From assembly GCA_024687845.1 (NCBI GenBank), contig JAILEL010000069.1:1-26188 (forward strand): a stretch of 26,188 nt of DNA, in the 5' to 3' direction. The position numbers and the translations under genes are program-made. Position 1 is the stretch's first letter. Every line of letters begins with the position of its first letter. The notes below the pieces were generated by a model. It was not told where the DNA came from, did no database searches, and worked only from the letters and a program-made list of their open reading frames with translations. Source of the DNA: Eubacterium sp. Lineage in GTDB: Bacteria > Bacillota_A > Clostridia > Lachnospirales > Lachnospiraceae. This document shows positions 8,067 to 16,900 of this stretch, piece by piece.

Positions 8067-9467
8067 CTACATGTTCTGTTTCCAGGCTTCACTCTTTATA
8101 AAATCATCAAGGATTTCAGAGTCAATCTTACCCTTTACTGCCATATCCTTTAATATATCGAATGCTTTCTGTGGTGACAGTGGCGGCTTATATGGCCTGT
8201 CCTCTGCCGTCAGTGCATCATATATATCTATGATAGTCAGAATTCTGGTCTCCCAGGTTATTTCATCTCCATGGATTCCATTTGGATATCCACTTCCATC
8301 CAAAAATTCATGATGTCTGCCGGCCCACTCTGGAACATCCTTATAAGGGCCTTCAAACTCCATCTGCTGAAGCATCTCATGGGTTTTTATTACATGGGAC
8401 TGCATTATCTCTCTCTCTTCGTCGGTCAGCGTTCCGCGTTCAATAGTTAATGCTTTCCTCTCGTATTCATCGAGAAGGGGGACAGTTTCTCCAGATGGTG
8501 TCAGACAAGGAATATCTGCATATTCCATAACTTTGTCACGAGAATCCTTATCCATGTAGCCTCTTGTATTTGCATCAAGGATAAAATCACGAGCTTCCTC
8601 CAGCTTGGCAATTCTTTCAGATGCTTGTTTTCTTAAATCACCGATTCCCATTTCAGAAGAATTATCTGTTTTCGCAGGCTTGACCTCCGTACTAAGAGTC
8701 ACCGGAGTTCCAGGTATATTCTTTGCTCTTTCAATCTCCGAAACTGTTTCTGCTTTACTCTCTGCTATCCTCAGCTTCTCACAGAGTATAGCAACCTCAA
8801 TTCTATGCTTTACATCCTTCTCCTTATCCCCGAGTCTCGTTGGTTTATCCATTATATTTAGAGGAATTACAAGCTTTCCAACATCGTGCATCCATACGCT
8901 GGATAAAAATGGTCCTCTTTTTTTCTGGTCAATCGCTCTGCCTTCCCTGCTCAGGTAATTCATATAATTTTCAGCGTAGGTAACCATACTCCTTGTATGA
9001 TTAGCGTTATAATGTGATCTTTCATCTATAGCGTTAATCATGAATCTCACAAATCTGTCAACGAATTCTACCAGCTTCTTCATCAGCATCTCATTTCTGC
9101 TGCCTAACTCCGAAAGCTCTGTAATGTCGCTGAACATAACAATTGCTGCTATATCATCCTTACGGTCTCTCAGTGGTGAAACAATCAGTTTTAACTGAAC
9201 ACTTTGACCATTTTTATAAAATGGCACTATTCTCGCAATTCTTTCTTTTTTATAGACTGCATCAAGAATGCATTCATAGAAATCATCATTCTGTCCACTT
9301 TCTGATATCAGATTTACAAGTGTTTTTCCAAAAAGATTTTCCTCCTCTATATCAAGGATTTCTGCTGCCAGGCTATTTTCCATACGAATATGTCCATCGT
9401 AGCCAACAACAAAGAATCCATCGGTAGTATTCTCAAGTAGATGATCAAATGCTATTTTGTCTGACAT
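8067..9467 (-). CDS. PAS domain / HD-GYP protein with a large insertion in the HD-GYP domain
   Basis: 466 residues. Residues 5-118 form a PAS domain (LLENTTDGFFVVGYDGHIRM, ending DITELSEL). Residues 140-450 form an HD-GYP phosphodiesterase domain: NHTRSM (156-161), MHDVGKLVIP (193-202), RHHEFLDGSGYPNG (384-397) and DIYDALTAEDRPYK (414-427). HD-GYP enzymes hydrolyse cyclic di-GMP using two or three metals held by these His and Asp residues. The usual direct step from KP-x-RLG to LTDEEREIMQSH is interrupted here by about 130 residues (about 214-346), mostly charged helix. There are no membrane helices. Ribosome site AAGGGG. It could be a sensor that lowers cyclic di-GMP; the link to the surface genes around it is positional only. 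Confidence 0.9.
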   Translation of the reverse strand: MSDKIAFDHLLENTTDGFFVVGYDGHIRMENSLAAEILDIEEENLFGKTLVNLISESGQNDDFYECILDAVYKKERIARIVPFYKNGQSVQLKLIVSPLRDRKDDIAAIVMFSDITELSELGSRNEMLMKKLVEFVDRFVRFMINAIDERSHYNANHTRSMVTYAENYMNYLSREGRAIDQKKRGPFLSSVWMHDVGKLVIPLNIMDKPTRLGDKEKDVKHRIEVAILCEKLRIAESKAETVSEIERAKNIPGTPVTLSTEVKPAKTDNSSEMGIGDLRKQASERIAKLEEARDFILDANTRGYMDKDSRDKVMEYADIPCLTPSGETVPLLDEYERKALTIERGTLTDEEREIMQSHVIKTHEMLQQMEFEGPYKDVPEWAGRHHEFLDGSGYPNGIHGDEITWETRILTIIDIYDALTAEDRPYKPPLSPQKAFDILKDMAVKGKIDSEILDDFIKSEAWKQNM

Positions 9468-9535
9468 GAAAAACCCCTTTCTCTGCCTAAGATTCGTGAA
9501 AATTTCTTCTTTAATTTCTTTGTTTTATCTTATGA

Positions 9536-11137
9536 TTACTTTGAACCAAGCTGTGGCTGCTTATTTTCAAGCTTCTTCTCCTGCTCTTTATTTTTCTCAG
9601 CTGGCTTAACCGGACGCATATTTTGCTCTCGCCACTTTCTCATTCCAATTCTGCTGCCTTCTGCTTTCTTATATTCTTTCTGTGCCTCACTTATATCTCC
9701 AGTAGTCAGAAGATCACCTTCTTGCAGCTTTTCCCATCCTTTATTGTAGAGTGATTTGCAAAGATCAGTTTTCTTTATCTCATCAAGCTCTGCCGGAGTA
9801 GGCTGGATAGCTTTATCTAAACGTTCTCTTGCCTTTGTCAGGGATTCATCAGGCTTTACGTCGAACTCACCTTGCTTTGTAAGCCTTTCAATCCTGTTAT
9901 TATAGAAAATTGTCCTCGCAATAGACTCCTCCATATTGTGCTGAAGAGCCTTCAGGTTGTTTGGATTGTCCTTGTGAGCTTCCATCTCATCTCTTATTGC
10001 TTCAGCCTTATCAGCTTCCTTACGACATGCTTCAGCAAGTTCCTTCTGTTTTTCTTCCATCTCTTTCTTGAAGGTCTCCTTACGCATCCGCTCTATGGTT
10101 TCCATCAGCTGAGTAGTACCTTCCATTTTTCCGGTCATATCCTGAGACATCTCATACTCTACCGTATATTTATCATTCTTATGTTTCTCATCGAAGGCCT
10201 TTTTTTCTTTCTCTTTTCTTTCCAGCAAATGTTCTCTATATTCTTTCCCTGACTTATAAACCTTTAGAGAAAGAGCATCATATACCTCCATCTCTCTTGG
10301 TGTGAGTTTGGTACGGCCTTCAATTTCCTTCATAAATGTATCAAAGGCTTCGAGGTCTTTAGCAAGTTTCTTCTGCTCTTGAGATCTTTTAGCAGTTCCT
10401 CTGCCCAATTCCCTCACAGCATATTTCAAAACATGGATATCATTGGCGTTTTTTGTGTTTACTCCCTCTTCAAAAACATGATCCTTGTAGCCACGCTGTT
10501 CGGAATAATAGTCAGCATGACCGCGCATATATGGAGTGTCAAAATGTCTCTCTGGAATCTTCTCAGCTTCCTTCTTTTTCTTTGCCTCCTCAGCCGCAAG
10601 TTTTTTAGCTTCTTTTTTTGCTGCCTTCTCTTCTTCCTTTAATTTCTTTTCTTCTTCTTGCTTCTTTTTCTTAGCCTCTTCGACAGCAAGATTAGCTTTC
10701 AACTGGTTTTCTCTCTGAAGAGCCTCTTCTTTCTGAACCTCTCTTCCTTCGAGCTCCATATCTTCCCATTCTCCGAGTCCATTCTCTTCAAGTATTCCCT
10801 GGAAAAGATTGTCTCCTGGAACTTCCCGGATAGTATCAGTTTGAATATCTTCCTGATTCAGTTGGTCTTCATTAAAATATAAATCCTCTTCCTGAATCTG
10901 ATTCTGTGAAATGAGCTTTTCATCCAGCTCATCTTCACCAATTCCCTGAAGGTTAATCTCTTCATTATCACCCAAATTATTTTCTATGTTATTTTCAGCA
11001 CTGTTTTCTTCTTCACTGAATCTATAGTTTCCGGCAAGATTAATACTAATATCATCATCAAGCTGATTATTGTTATCGCCAGTTTCGATATTATTATTCT
11101 CAGATAAAATGTCATCAAAATTATTAGATTCTTTCAT
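9536..11137 (-). CDS. Acidic/Lys-Glu-rich coiled-coil protein, function unknown
   Basis: 533 residues, cytoplasmic, no signal peptide. Residues 1-135 are disordered and acidic (many N, D, E and Q). Residues about 136-195 are an almost pure Ala/Glu/Lys helix with repeats such as EEAKKKK. Residues 196-480 look like a folded helical region (HFDTPYMRGHADYYSEQRGY; LTPREMEVYDALSLKVYKSGKEY). The C-terminal 50 residues are again Lys/Glu/Pro-rich. The start has AAAGGAG 8 bases upstream. It follows the phosphatase remnant and precedes the PAS/HD-GYP gene. The disordered-coil-globular layout resembles scaffold or secreted-effector proteins, but I recognise no family and assign no function. Confidence 0.75.
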   Translation of the reverse strand: MKESNNFDDILSENNNIETGDNNNQLDDDISINLAGNYRFSEEENSAENNIENNLGDNEEINLQGIGEDELDEKLISQNQIQEEDLYFNEDQLNQEDIQTDTIREVPGDNLFQGILEENGLGEWEDMELEGREVQKEEALQRENQLKANLAVEEAKKKKQEEEKKLKEEEKAAKKEAKKLAAEEAKKKKEAEKIPERHFDTPYMRGHADYYSEQRGYKDHVFEEGVNTKNANDIHVLKYAVRELGRGTAKRSQEQKKLAKDLEAFDTFMKEIEGRTKLTPREMEVYDALSLKVYKSGKEYREHLLERKEKEKKAFDEKHKNDKYTVEYEMSQDMTGKMEGTTQLMETIERMRKETFKKEMEEKQKELAEACRKEADKAEAIRDEMEAHKDNPNNLKALQHNMEESIARTIFYNNRIERLTKQGEFDVKPDESLTKARERLDKAIQPTPAELDEIKKTDLCKSLYNKGWEKLQEGDLLTTGDISEAQKEYKKAEGSRIGMRKWREQNMRPVKPAEKNKEQEKKLENKQPQLGSK

Positions 11138-11189
11138 TTCAATCTCCTTTCCCTGCGTCGTCCCTGTTCTTCATAGCAGCATATTGTTT

Positions 11190-11553
11190 TTACTTCTTTT
11201 TCTTTCCTATATATGTAAAGCTCAGCATCGTCATATCATCAAACTGTGGTTCTTCACCAGCAAAATTATCTACGCCTGTCTTCATTCTGAGTACCAGCGT
11301 ATCATTTTCAGTTTCTTTATTGCAGTTCATCCTGCGAGTAATTCAGATAACTATTTAATTCATCTGCTTTTACAATTTCAGAACCAATTCTGGCACAGCG
11401 CAAAGCAAAATCACTGTATTCATTCCCAAATGAAGCGGAAACTGCATAATAACCGATTAACTGAACTATCAATGCAAACAGTATCATTACGACGACTATA
11501 GATCCAACTGTCATAGGATATATATTTTTAAAATAGTTCTTAATCCTTTCCAA
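11190..11553 (-). pseudogene. Remnant of a membrane SpoIIE/RsbU-type PP2C serine phosphatase
   Basis: Two ends of one gene survive. The 5' end starts at TTG (11553) behind GGAGG (11561-11565) and encodes 78 residues: a charged start, a transmembrane helix (about 15-40), then RIGSEIVKADELNSYLNY, as in sensor-phosphatase extracytoplasmic domains. It stops at 11317. In another frame, 11190 to about 11315 encodes TLVLRMKTGVDNFAGEEPQ followed by FDDMTMLSFTYIG and KKKK-stop. That is the typical C-terminus of SpoIIE-family PP2C phosphatases, where (Q)FDD-x-T ends the last metal-binding motif. The catalytic middle, usually several hundred residues, is missing and the frame changes near 11315-11330. 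The gene lay directly after the RsbW-type kinase, as expected for a partner-switch phosphatase. A functional 78-residue membrane peptide is possible but less likely. Confidence 0.75.
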
Positions 11554-11580
11554 GAATATTCCTCCAATTTACTATGCACC

Positions 11581-11589
11581 ATAATACCA
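11581..11589 (-). promoter_or_regulatory. Candidate extended -10 promoter before the phosphatase remnant
   Basis: The minus strand reads TGGTATTAT here, matching the extended -10 pattern TGnTATAAT with one mismatch. It lies about 28 bases upstream of the TTG start, and no good -35 box is visible. It sits just beyond the hairpin that follows the RsbW-type gene. Confidence 0.35.
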
Positions 11590-11611
11590 CAATACAAATT
11601 TAAAGAATAAT

Positions 11612-11649
11612 TGCCACCAGTAAGTCACAAACGCAGCCTATTGGTGGCA
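11612..11649 (-). terminator. Hairpin after the RsbW-type kinase gene, possible terminator
   Basis: TGCCACCA (11612-11619) and TGGTGGCA (11642-11649) form a perfect 8-bp stem with a 22-base loop. On the minus strand it starts 40 bases after the stop at 11690 and is followed by ATTATTCTTTAAATTT, which is T-rich but broken. The long loop makes it an uncertain terminator; a protein-binding inverted repeat is the alternative. Confidence 0.45.
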
Positions 11650-11689
11650 TTGATATTAGTATAATTTTGTTGTTGATACATAACTCTTT

Positions 11690-12187
11690 CTATGCATCAA
11701 GATTTTTCTTTATTATAAGAATGTTTTTTCCATCCCTAAATTCATATTCAACATCATCCATAGTATTCTTAACCAGATGAATCCCGAATCCACCCGGTCT
11801 TTCCATGAACATTGTACCTGAGGTGTCAGCTTCCCCTTGTGCAAGCGGATCAAATGGTTTTCCAGAGTCCATAAACTGAATAATTACGGACAGCGGAGAG
11901 TCCGAAACTTCACATTTTATTTCAGCCTTACCTATATCCGGTCTATAGGCATAGGAAATAATATTTACAAATATTTCCTCAACAGCAAGACGAATCTGAG
12001 AGAGCGGTTTTTTTGCGCATCCATAAGAAAGAAGTTTTTCCCTTATAAAATCCTGTACTTCATCAATTGCTTCCTCAACTGCATCAATAGTAATGGAACT
12101 TCCATCTTCACTTATTGTGTAATCAATCTCTGCGTCATCAGAATTGCCAATACTTCCAAAATCAATAAATTCTCCCAAATCTTCCAT
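11690..12187 (-). CDS. RsbW/SpoIIAB-type anti-sigma serine kinase (HATPase_c_2)
   Basis: 165 residues. Residues about 45-160 are a GHKL ATPase of the anti-sigma-factor kinase type: N box QIRLAVEEIFVNIISYAY, G1 box FMDSGKPFDP and G2 box GGFGIHLVKNTMDDVEY. The first 40 residues are an acidic extension absent from classical RsbW. Such kinases hold a sigma factor or another target and release it when they bind an unphosphorylated STAS protein, which they can phosphorylate on Ser. The likely partner is the STAS protein at 19973-20272, and the likely opposing phosphatase is the broken gene immediately downstream. AAGGAG ribosome site. No sigma factor gene is adjacent, so the output may be distant or not transcriptional. 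Confidence 0.88.
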   Translation of the reverse strand: MEDLGEFIDFGSIGNSDDAEIDYTISEDGSSITIDAVEEAIDEVQDFIREKLLSYGCAKKPLSQIRLAVEEIFVNIISYAYRPDIGKAEIKCEVSDSPLSVIIQFMDSGKPFDPLAQGEADTSGTMFMERPGGFGIHLVKNTMDDVEYEFRDGKNILIIKKNLDA

Positions 12188-12239
12188 ATGTTAGTCTCCT
12201 TTTTTGAGTAAACTGTGAATACTCTCGGCTAAACATCTC

Positions 12240-13097
12240 TTATTCGTCATCACCCCAGTCGACACTTAATATCTCATTTAGTGCCTCAGCCTCTGCAGCT
12301 TCCTCTTCTTCAATATCGCTGTTCTCTGTGCTATATAATTCATAGCCCTCCATGTTATCCAGCTTTAATTTCTTTTTGCTATTATTTCTTTCTTTTTCCT
12401 GTTTTATAGCTTTCTCAGTCTTTTTCTGTGATTTTAGTTTCTTCTTTTCTTCTATACTGTCTTCAGTCTCATTTTTTACAAGACCTCGGGTTTTCTTGAG
12501 TTTGGTTTCTGTTTTTCTTTTTTTCTGGCTTTGCTGTCTGAGTTTTTTGTTTTTCTCAATTCTATTCTGTCTTTCTTCTTTTTTATCAGCAAAGTAGCTG
12601 TGGATTTTTTCTGACAGCGTTTTATCCTCTGTTTCAACTCTTTCCACAAGTCCATCCATTATCTTTTCGAATTTTCTGACAACTACGCTTATTGCAAGTC
12701 CTGCAGTAAGCCATTTCGGAGTAAATGCCGCAAGTTCAAGCTCACCCTCTTCATTTTCATAAAATGCAAGTACTACCGGATAGAATACATAGGTTCTTAC
12801 TATACAGCCGGCAGCCTTGTCATTTGACTTGAAGTTGATTCCTCTTCCGAGAGTTGTTATTCTTCTGTTCACCTTAAACACAGCCTGTGTATTACTCAGA
12901 TTAGACTTGAATATGAATTTTCTCTTTGCCAATCCCCAAAATCTTAGACTTGCTTCACCATCAGCCGCTCCCCATAGTTGGAAACGGAATTCATCCACAG
13001 TGACAAAACGGTCGTTTGAATCAATGGTTACATGATTCAAAAGTACCTGACGCGCTTCAAGCAATATGGGGTTTTTGCGGTCTTTTCTGGATAGCAC
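12240..13097 (-). CDS. Cytoplasmic protein with very basic helical tail, function unknown (GTG start)
   Basis: 285 residues from GTG at 13097, set by AGGAG with a 7-base spacer. Family not recognised. Residues 10-145 look globular and beta-rich (FRFQLWGAADGEASLRFWGLAKRKF is one stretch, shown in parts: FRFQLWGAAD, SLRFWGLAK), with a hydrophobic amphipathic segment near 127-140 (KWLTAGLAISVVVRKF) that might touch the membrane. Residues 160-245 are almost all Lys, Arg, Glu and Gln, suggesting a helix or nucleic-acid or membrane contact, and the last 40 residues are strongly acidic. It starts 19 bases after the stop of the anchored protein and ends 52 bases before the RsbW-type gene. It therefore belongs to the same operon and could link the two. 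Confidence 0.75.
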   Translation of the reverse strand: MLSRKDRKNPILLEARQVLLNHVTIDSNDRFVTVDEFRFQLWGAADGEASLRFWGLAKRKFIFKSNLSNTQAVFKVNRRITTLGRGINFKSNDKAAGCIVRTYVFYPVVLAFYENEEGELELAAFTPKWLTAGLAISVVVRKFEKIMDGLVERVETEDKTLSEKIHSYFADKKEERQNRIEKNKKLRQQSQKKRKTETKLKKTRGLVKNETEDSIEEKKKLKSQKKTEKAIKQEKERNNSKKKLKLDNMEGYELYSTENSDIEEEEAAEAEALNEILSVDWGDDE

Positions 13098-13116
13098 GAT
13101 TTTTCTCCTGTTCCGA

Positions 13117-13878
13117 CTAATTTAACATTATTTTAACCGTTCCATTTTTATTGAAGATTACTTTAATCTCTTTGGTTATTTGCTGAGATTGGCTGGATAA
13201 TGTGCCCATAACTTCATTTGACTGCTGGCTGGCTGGATTATCTGATGTCTGACCAGTTTGCTCTTTTCTTGAAATATAACCACATTCCTTTCCATCCTCA
13301 TTTCTAACTTCCATCTCAAGCTGTCCGTTCGGGTCCTGCAATGTCCAATCGCCTTTTCCGCTTATGAACTCAATACGATAATTATCATTATCATACTGTG
13401 TTAAAAGCACAGGACTCCGAGAATTCTCTCCTATTATCTCTGGCCCCTTTACAAGAAATGGGGCATCAAGACAATCGGCCGTAAGTTTACCTGAATTCGT
13501 AATATAAACTGGAACATTTATCTCAGCAACATTTACCTTTTTTCCAGCTATTTCTTTTGATCTTACGAAGCGTACTCTTGTGAGTCCGTCTTTCAGTGGA
13601 ACTATAACAAACTTTGCACTACCTCTGAACTCTATACCACGCTGAACAACCTGAACTAAATCTGTGTCAGATATTTCCACTTCCCACTTCAGGTTCGGAG
13701 TTCTGTGCCCATCAAGTTTTATAATTATTGTTCCATTCTTTTTCTTAATCAAAACAGGATAATCAGTATCAGCAAAAAGTTCATTGTTCTTTATGTTACT
13801 TCTAATACCGACTACTACTAATGCTCCAAGAATCAGAAATAGTACTACTAATGAAATTATGAAGAATTGTTTTTTCAT
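13117..13878 (-). CDS. Membrane-anchored extracytoplasmic protein, paralogue of the protein at 4739-5647
   Basis: 253 residues. Residues 5-25 form one transmembrane helix after MKKQ; the remainder is predicted outside and beta-rich. The conserved blocks LFADTDYPV, GKGDW and the final EIKVIFNKNGTVKI match the 302-residue protein at 4739-5647 in the same order. It has a Gln/Ser-rich spacer (about residues 205-235) where the paralogue has an acidic one. The ribosome site is weak: AGAGG lies about 12 bases upstream in an A-rich leader, so it may depend on coupling to the giant gene 50 bases upstream. That order suggests it anchors or assembles the giant secreted protein (inference). Confidence 0.8.
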   Translation of the reverse strand: MKKQFFIISLVVLFLILGALVVVGIRSNIKNNELFADTDYPVLIKKKNGTIIIKLDGHRTPNLKWEVEISDTDLVQVVQRGIEFRGSAKFVIVPLKDGLTRVRFVRSKEIAGKKVNVAEINVPVYITNSGKLTADCLDAPFLVKGPEIIGENSRSPVLLTQYDNDNYRIEFISGKGDWTLQDPNGQLEMEVRNEDGKECGYISRKEQTGQTSDNPASQQSNEVMGTLSSQSQQITKEIKVIFNKNGTVKIMLN

Positions 13879-13928
13879 TTTTTCTTTTTTCCTCTTGTTA
13901 TTAATTTTTTAGTTGTAGCTATTTGTAA

Positions 13929-16900
13929 TTAATTGTCCTTAGTTGCCTGAGCATCTGTGTCAGTTGCTGTCGGTGTATCATTCTTTGGCTCTTCAGAAGT
14001 ATCCTGATTTGAATTCTCATCATCACTTACTGTTTCAACCTTCTTAGGTGTTACAGTTATCATGACAGTATCCATAGTTTCAGGTTTTTCTTCAAGTGCT
14101 ATTACAATCTTATACGTTTCTACTTCTTCGTTACCACTTGTCGGTATTACAAATGAGAAACTGTACTTATCTTTTATCGTCAGATTGTCCTTTGTAACAT
14201 CTGTTTCTTTTTCCGAGGTAACCTTGTAAACCTTAGCTGTAAAGCCTTTTTCTGAGCCTTCAACAAGCACTGTTCCCAATATCTCATCACCCTGTTCGGC
14301 AAAAATCTGTGCAAGGCCGTTCTCTACATTTGCTCCCTGATCATTATTCTTTGAAATATTGGTTGTAAGTTTATAATTCTTTTCCTTACTTTGTACGTAT
14401 ACTTCTATAGTATCTTTAAGATCTGGTGCATCATTTGGAGTTACCTCAATCTTATATACAACCGTTTCTCCACTGTAATTCTCTGGTGTTGTAAATGTGA
14501 AGTAGAATCTTTCTTCCTTCTTGATTGTGTCTGTAGTAACATCCTTCGGAGCATCTCCAACCATTTCAAATGCACTAACCTTGAAACCTGCATCTGATTT
14601 TCCTGTTATTACCTTACCGGTAATTACATCGCCTTCTTGTGCAAGAACCTTTGCTACGTTATCCTTGACGGTCTGTTCCGTTTCCTTGTTCTTCTTGTAG
14701 GTAGTACGAAGTGACATATCAAAGAGTCTGAGTGAATCACCATTATCAAGTCCATCAAAGGTCTGGTTTATATCCATTCTTGCAGGCATCTGTTTAAGTT
14801 CATTTCCATCAAGACCTATATCACAAGATACATCCTTTATGGTCCAGGAGGCTGATCTACTGGTTATTATCTGCTGAACAAGGTCTGATGCTTCATGTGT
14901 CTTTGTATCCGCTGCGTCCACATCACCAGTCAGGTCCTCAATCACATTCTCGGTTGACTTGTCTGTTACGTCATCCGGAACCTGAGCGCCCTTGGTATCA
15001 ATTGGTACCTCTGAGTTATATGGAATAATATCAACATATTTAATTATAAGATCAGGGTTCATATCTGGCAGGAAGAGTTTAACTACCTGCGTTTCTCCTG
15101 ACAGGAACATTTTATCTTTACCCTGAATATATTTTGTAACATCTGCGAACTCAATTCCAGGAACTTCATTTCCTTTGTAATCTGTGTAGTGGAACTTCAT
15201 TCTAACAGCCGACTTACTTGCACTATTCTTCTGTGCAGTGGACTGAGCAGTGTTAAATGTAAGTTTAACCGGTGCAGCACTTCCTTCACCGTATGGCTGG
15301 GTTGATGTTCTCTTATGTGGAAGTATCCTGTCAGTAACAGCATATTTTTCATTACATGAAGCAAAACTTCTTGACTTCATTTCTGAAGGAACTTCCATGC
15401 CTTGATTTTCATCATATTCCCATGCTGAAATCTCGTATACTCTGGATGCCATACCTGCTATGTTAGCTTCTAAGTTACCATATCCGGCAACATTATAATT
15501 TACAATCTCGTATACATTTGGTACATCATAGGTAAGTTCAGCGAACAGACCTTCATAAGTACTTGTATAACCATCATCAGTCAGATATTTGAATGGTGAT
15601 GAATATATCTGTCCATCAAGAGTTGATACATAGTCAAATGCAACTGCCATATCTATATTCATGTTCTGAAGGGTCTTCTCCTTCGTGCCTGCATCAAATC
15701 CTATAGCAACTGTTTCATGGCACTGGTCAAGCTCCTTAGGCTGAGTCTCAATAAATCCGGTCGCACCTCTTACGGCTGAAGCCCCAATAAGATTATAGAC
15801 ATAATTACCTACAACCACGCCTTCTTTTACATGCTGTATAACTGCATAATCAAAGTAATTATCTTCGCTCATACAATATACCGAGAATTCTCCCATTCCC
15901 ACAAAATCAGATGCATTAAGGCTAAGCGACCGATAAACTGGTCTGCCCTTCATGTCCTTCATAAGATCCATTTTCTTTATAGCTACAGTCTTATACTGTG
16001 AAAATGGAATAGTATACTGCAGGGTTGCATTTACGCTGGCATTATTTGCGTTCTTGGAATCAAGTGTTGGATATACAAAAATATTAATCTTATCATCTGT
16101 TGATTCCGGTAGTCTTGCCACAGGTGTAGCCCATTCATCAGTTTCATTCCAGATGATTTCATTTGTACTCATTGGAATAACACCTGTTGTATTCGTTCCC
16201 CCGATTGTGAACTGCTTTTCGATGGACTCTGTATTCGTGCTTGTACATACCTTTCTATAGCTTATATTTCTATAAAGCTCGTTATTTGTTGTAAGCTGAA
16301 CAGCACCATCCTCAACTACCTGAACGATTGAAACGTTCTTAACTCTCCATTTAGCAATCTTTTCTCCACAGTTCTGACCAGTGAATTGTATACTTTCTAT
16401 TGATTTAAGATCTGGAATTGCCGGAATTATCATACGATCCATATGATTAGATCTGAACATCCAGTCTCTATTAGATAAAGTACCAAGTCCATCCTCTTTT
16501 ACTATTGTTACGTCAGGATTATTCTGAGCTTCTATAGATTCTACGGCAATATCCATGTATTCACCCATGGCTTGAACCACATCGAAGGTAAAAGGTTTCC
16601 TTTCTCCGGTCGTCGCTGAAATATACCACATTTCAGCCTTCATAGAACCAACAAATTGATCGAAATCGCCTGCCCATGCTTCCGAATAAACCTCACAAAC
16701 AAGCTTTACATTTTTCTCTTTATATGAGCGCTTGTAATATTTTGAAATCTCATTTGCAAGTCTCGCTCTCTGTCCTCTTGGAGTGATGCTTTCAAGCTCA
16801 TCTCTGTACTGGATTTCAATCCATCCAACCTTATCTATCACGTATGAGACGTAGCTTCCGCCACTATTATTTTCAGATACGGTTATTCTATCAATATTCA

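Noticed and set aside
10379..10882. Several Phe/Ser-rich plus-strand frames opposite the coiled-coil gene
   Set aside because: Their composition is what the complement of Lys/Glu codons gives; they are shadows.
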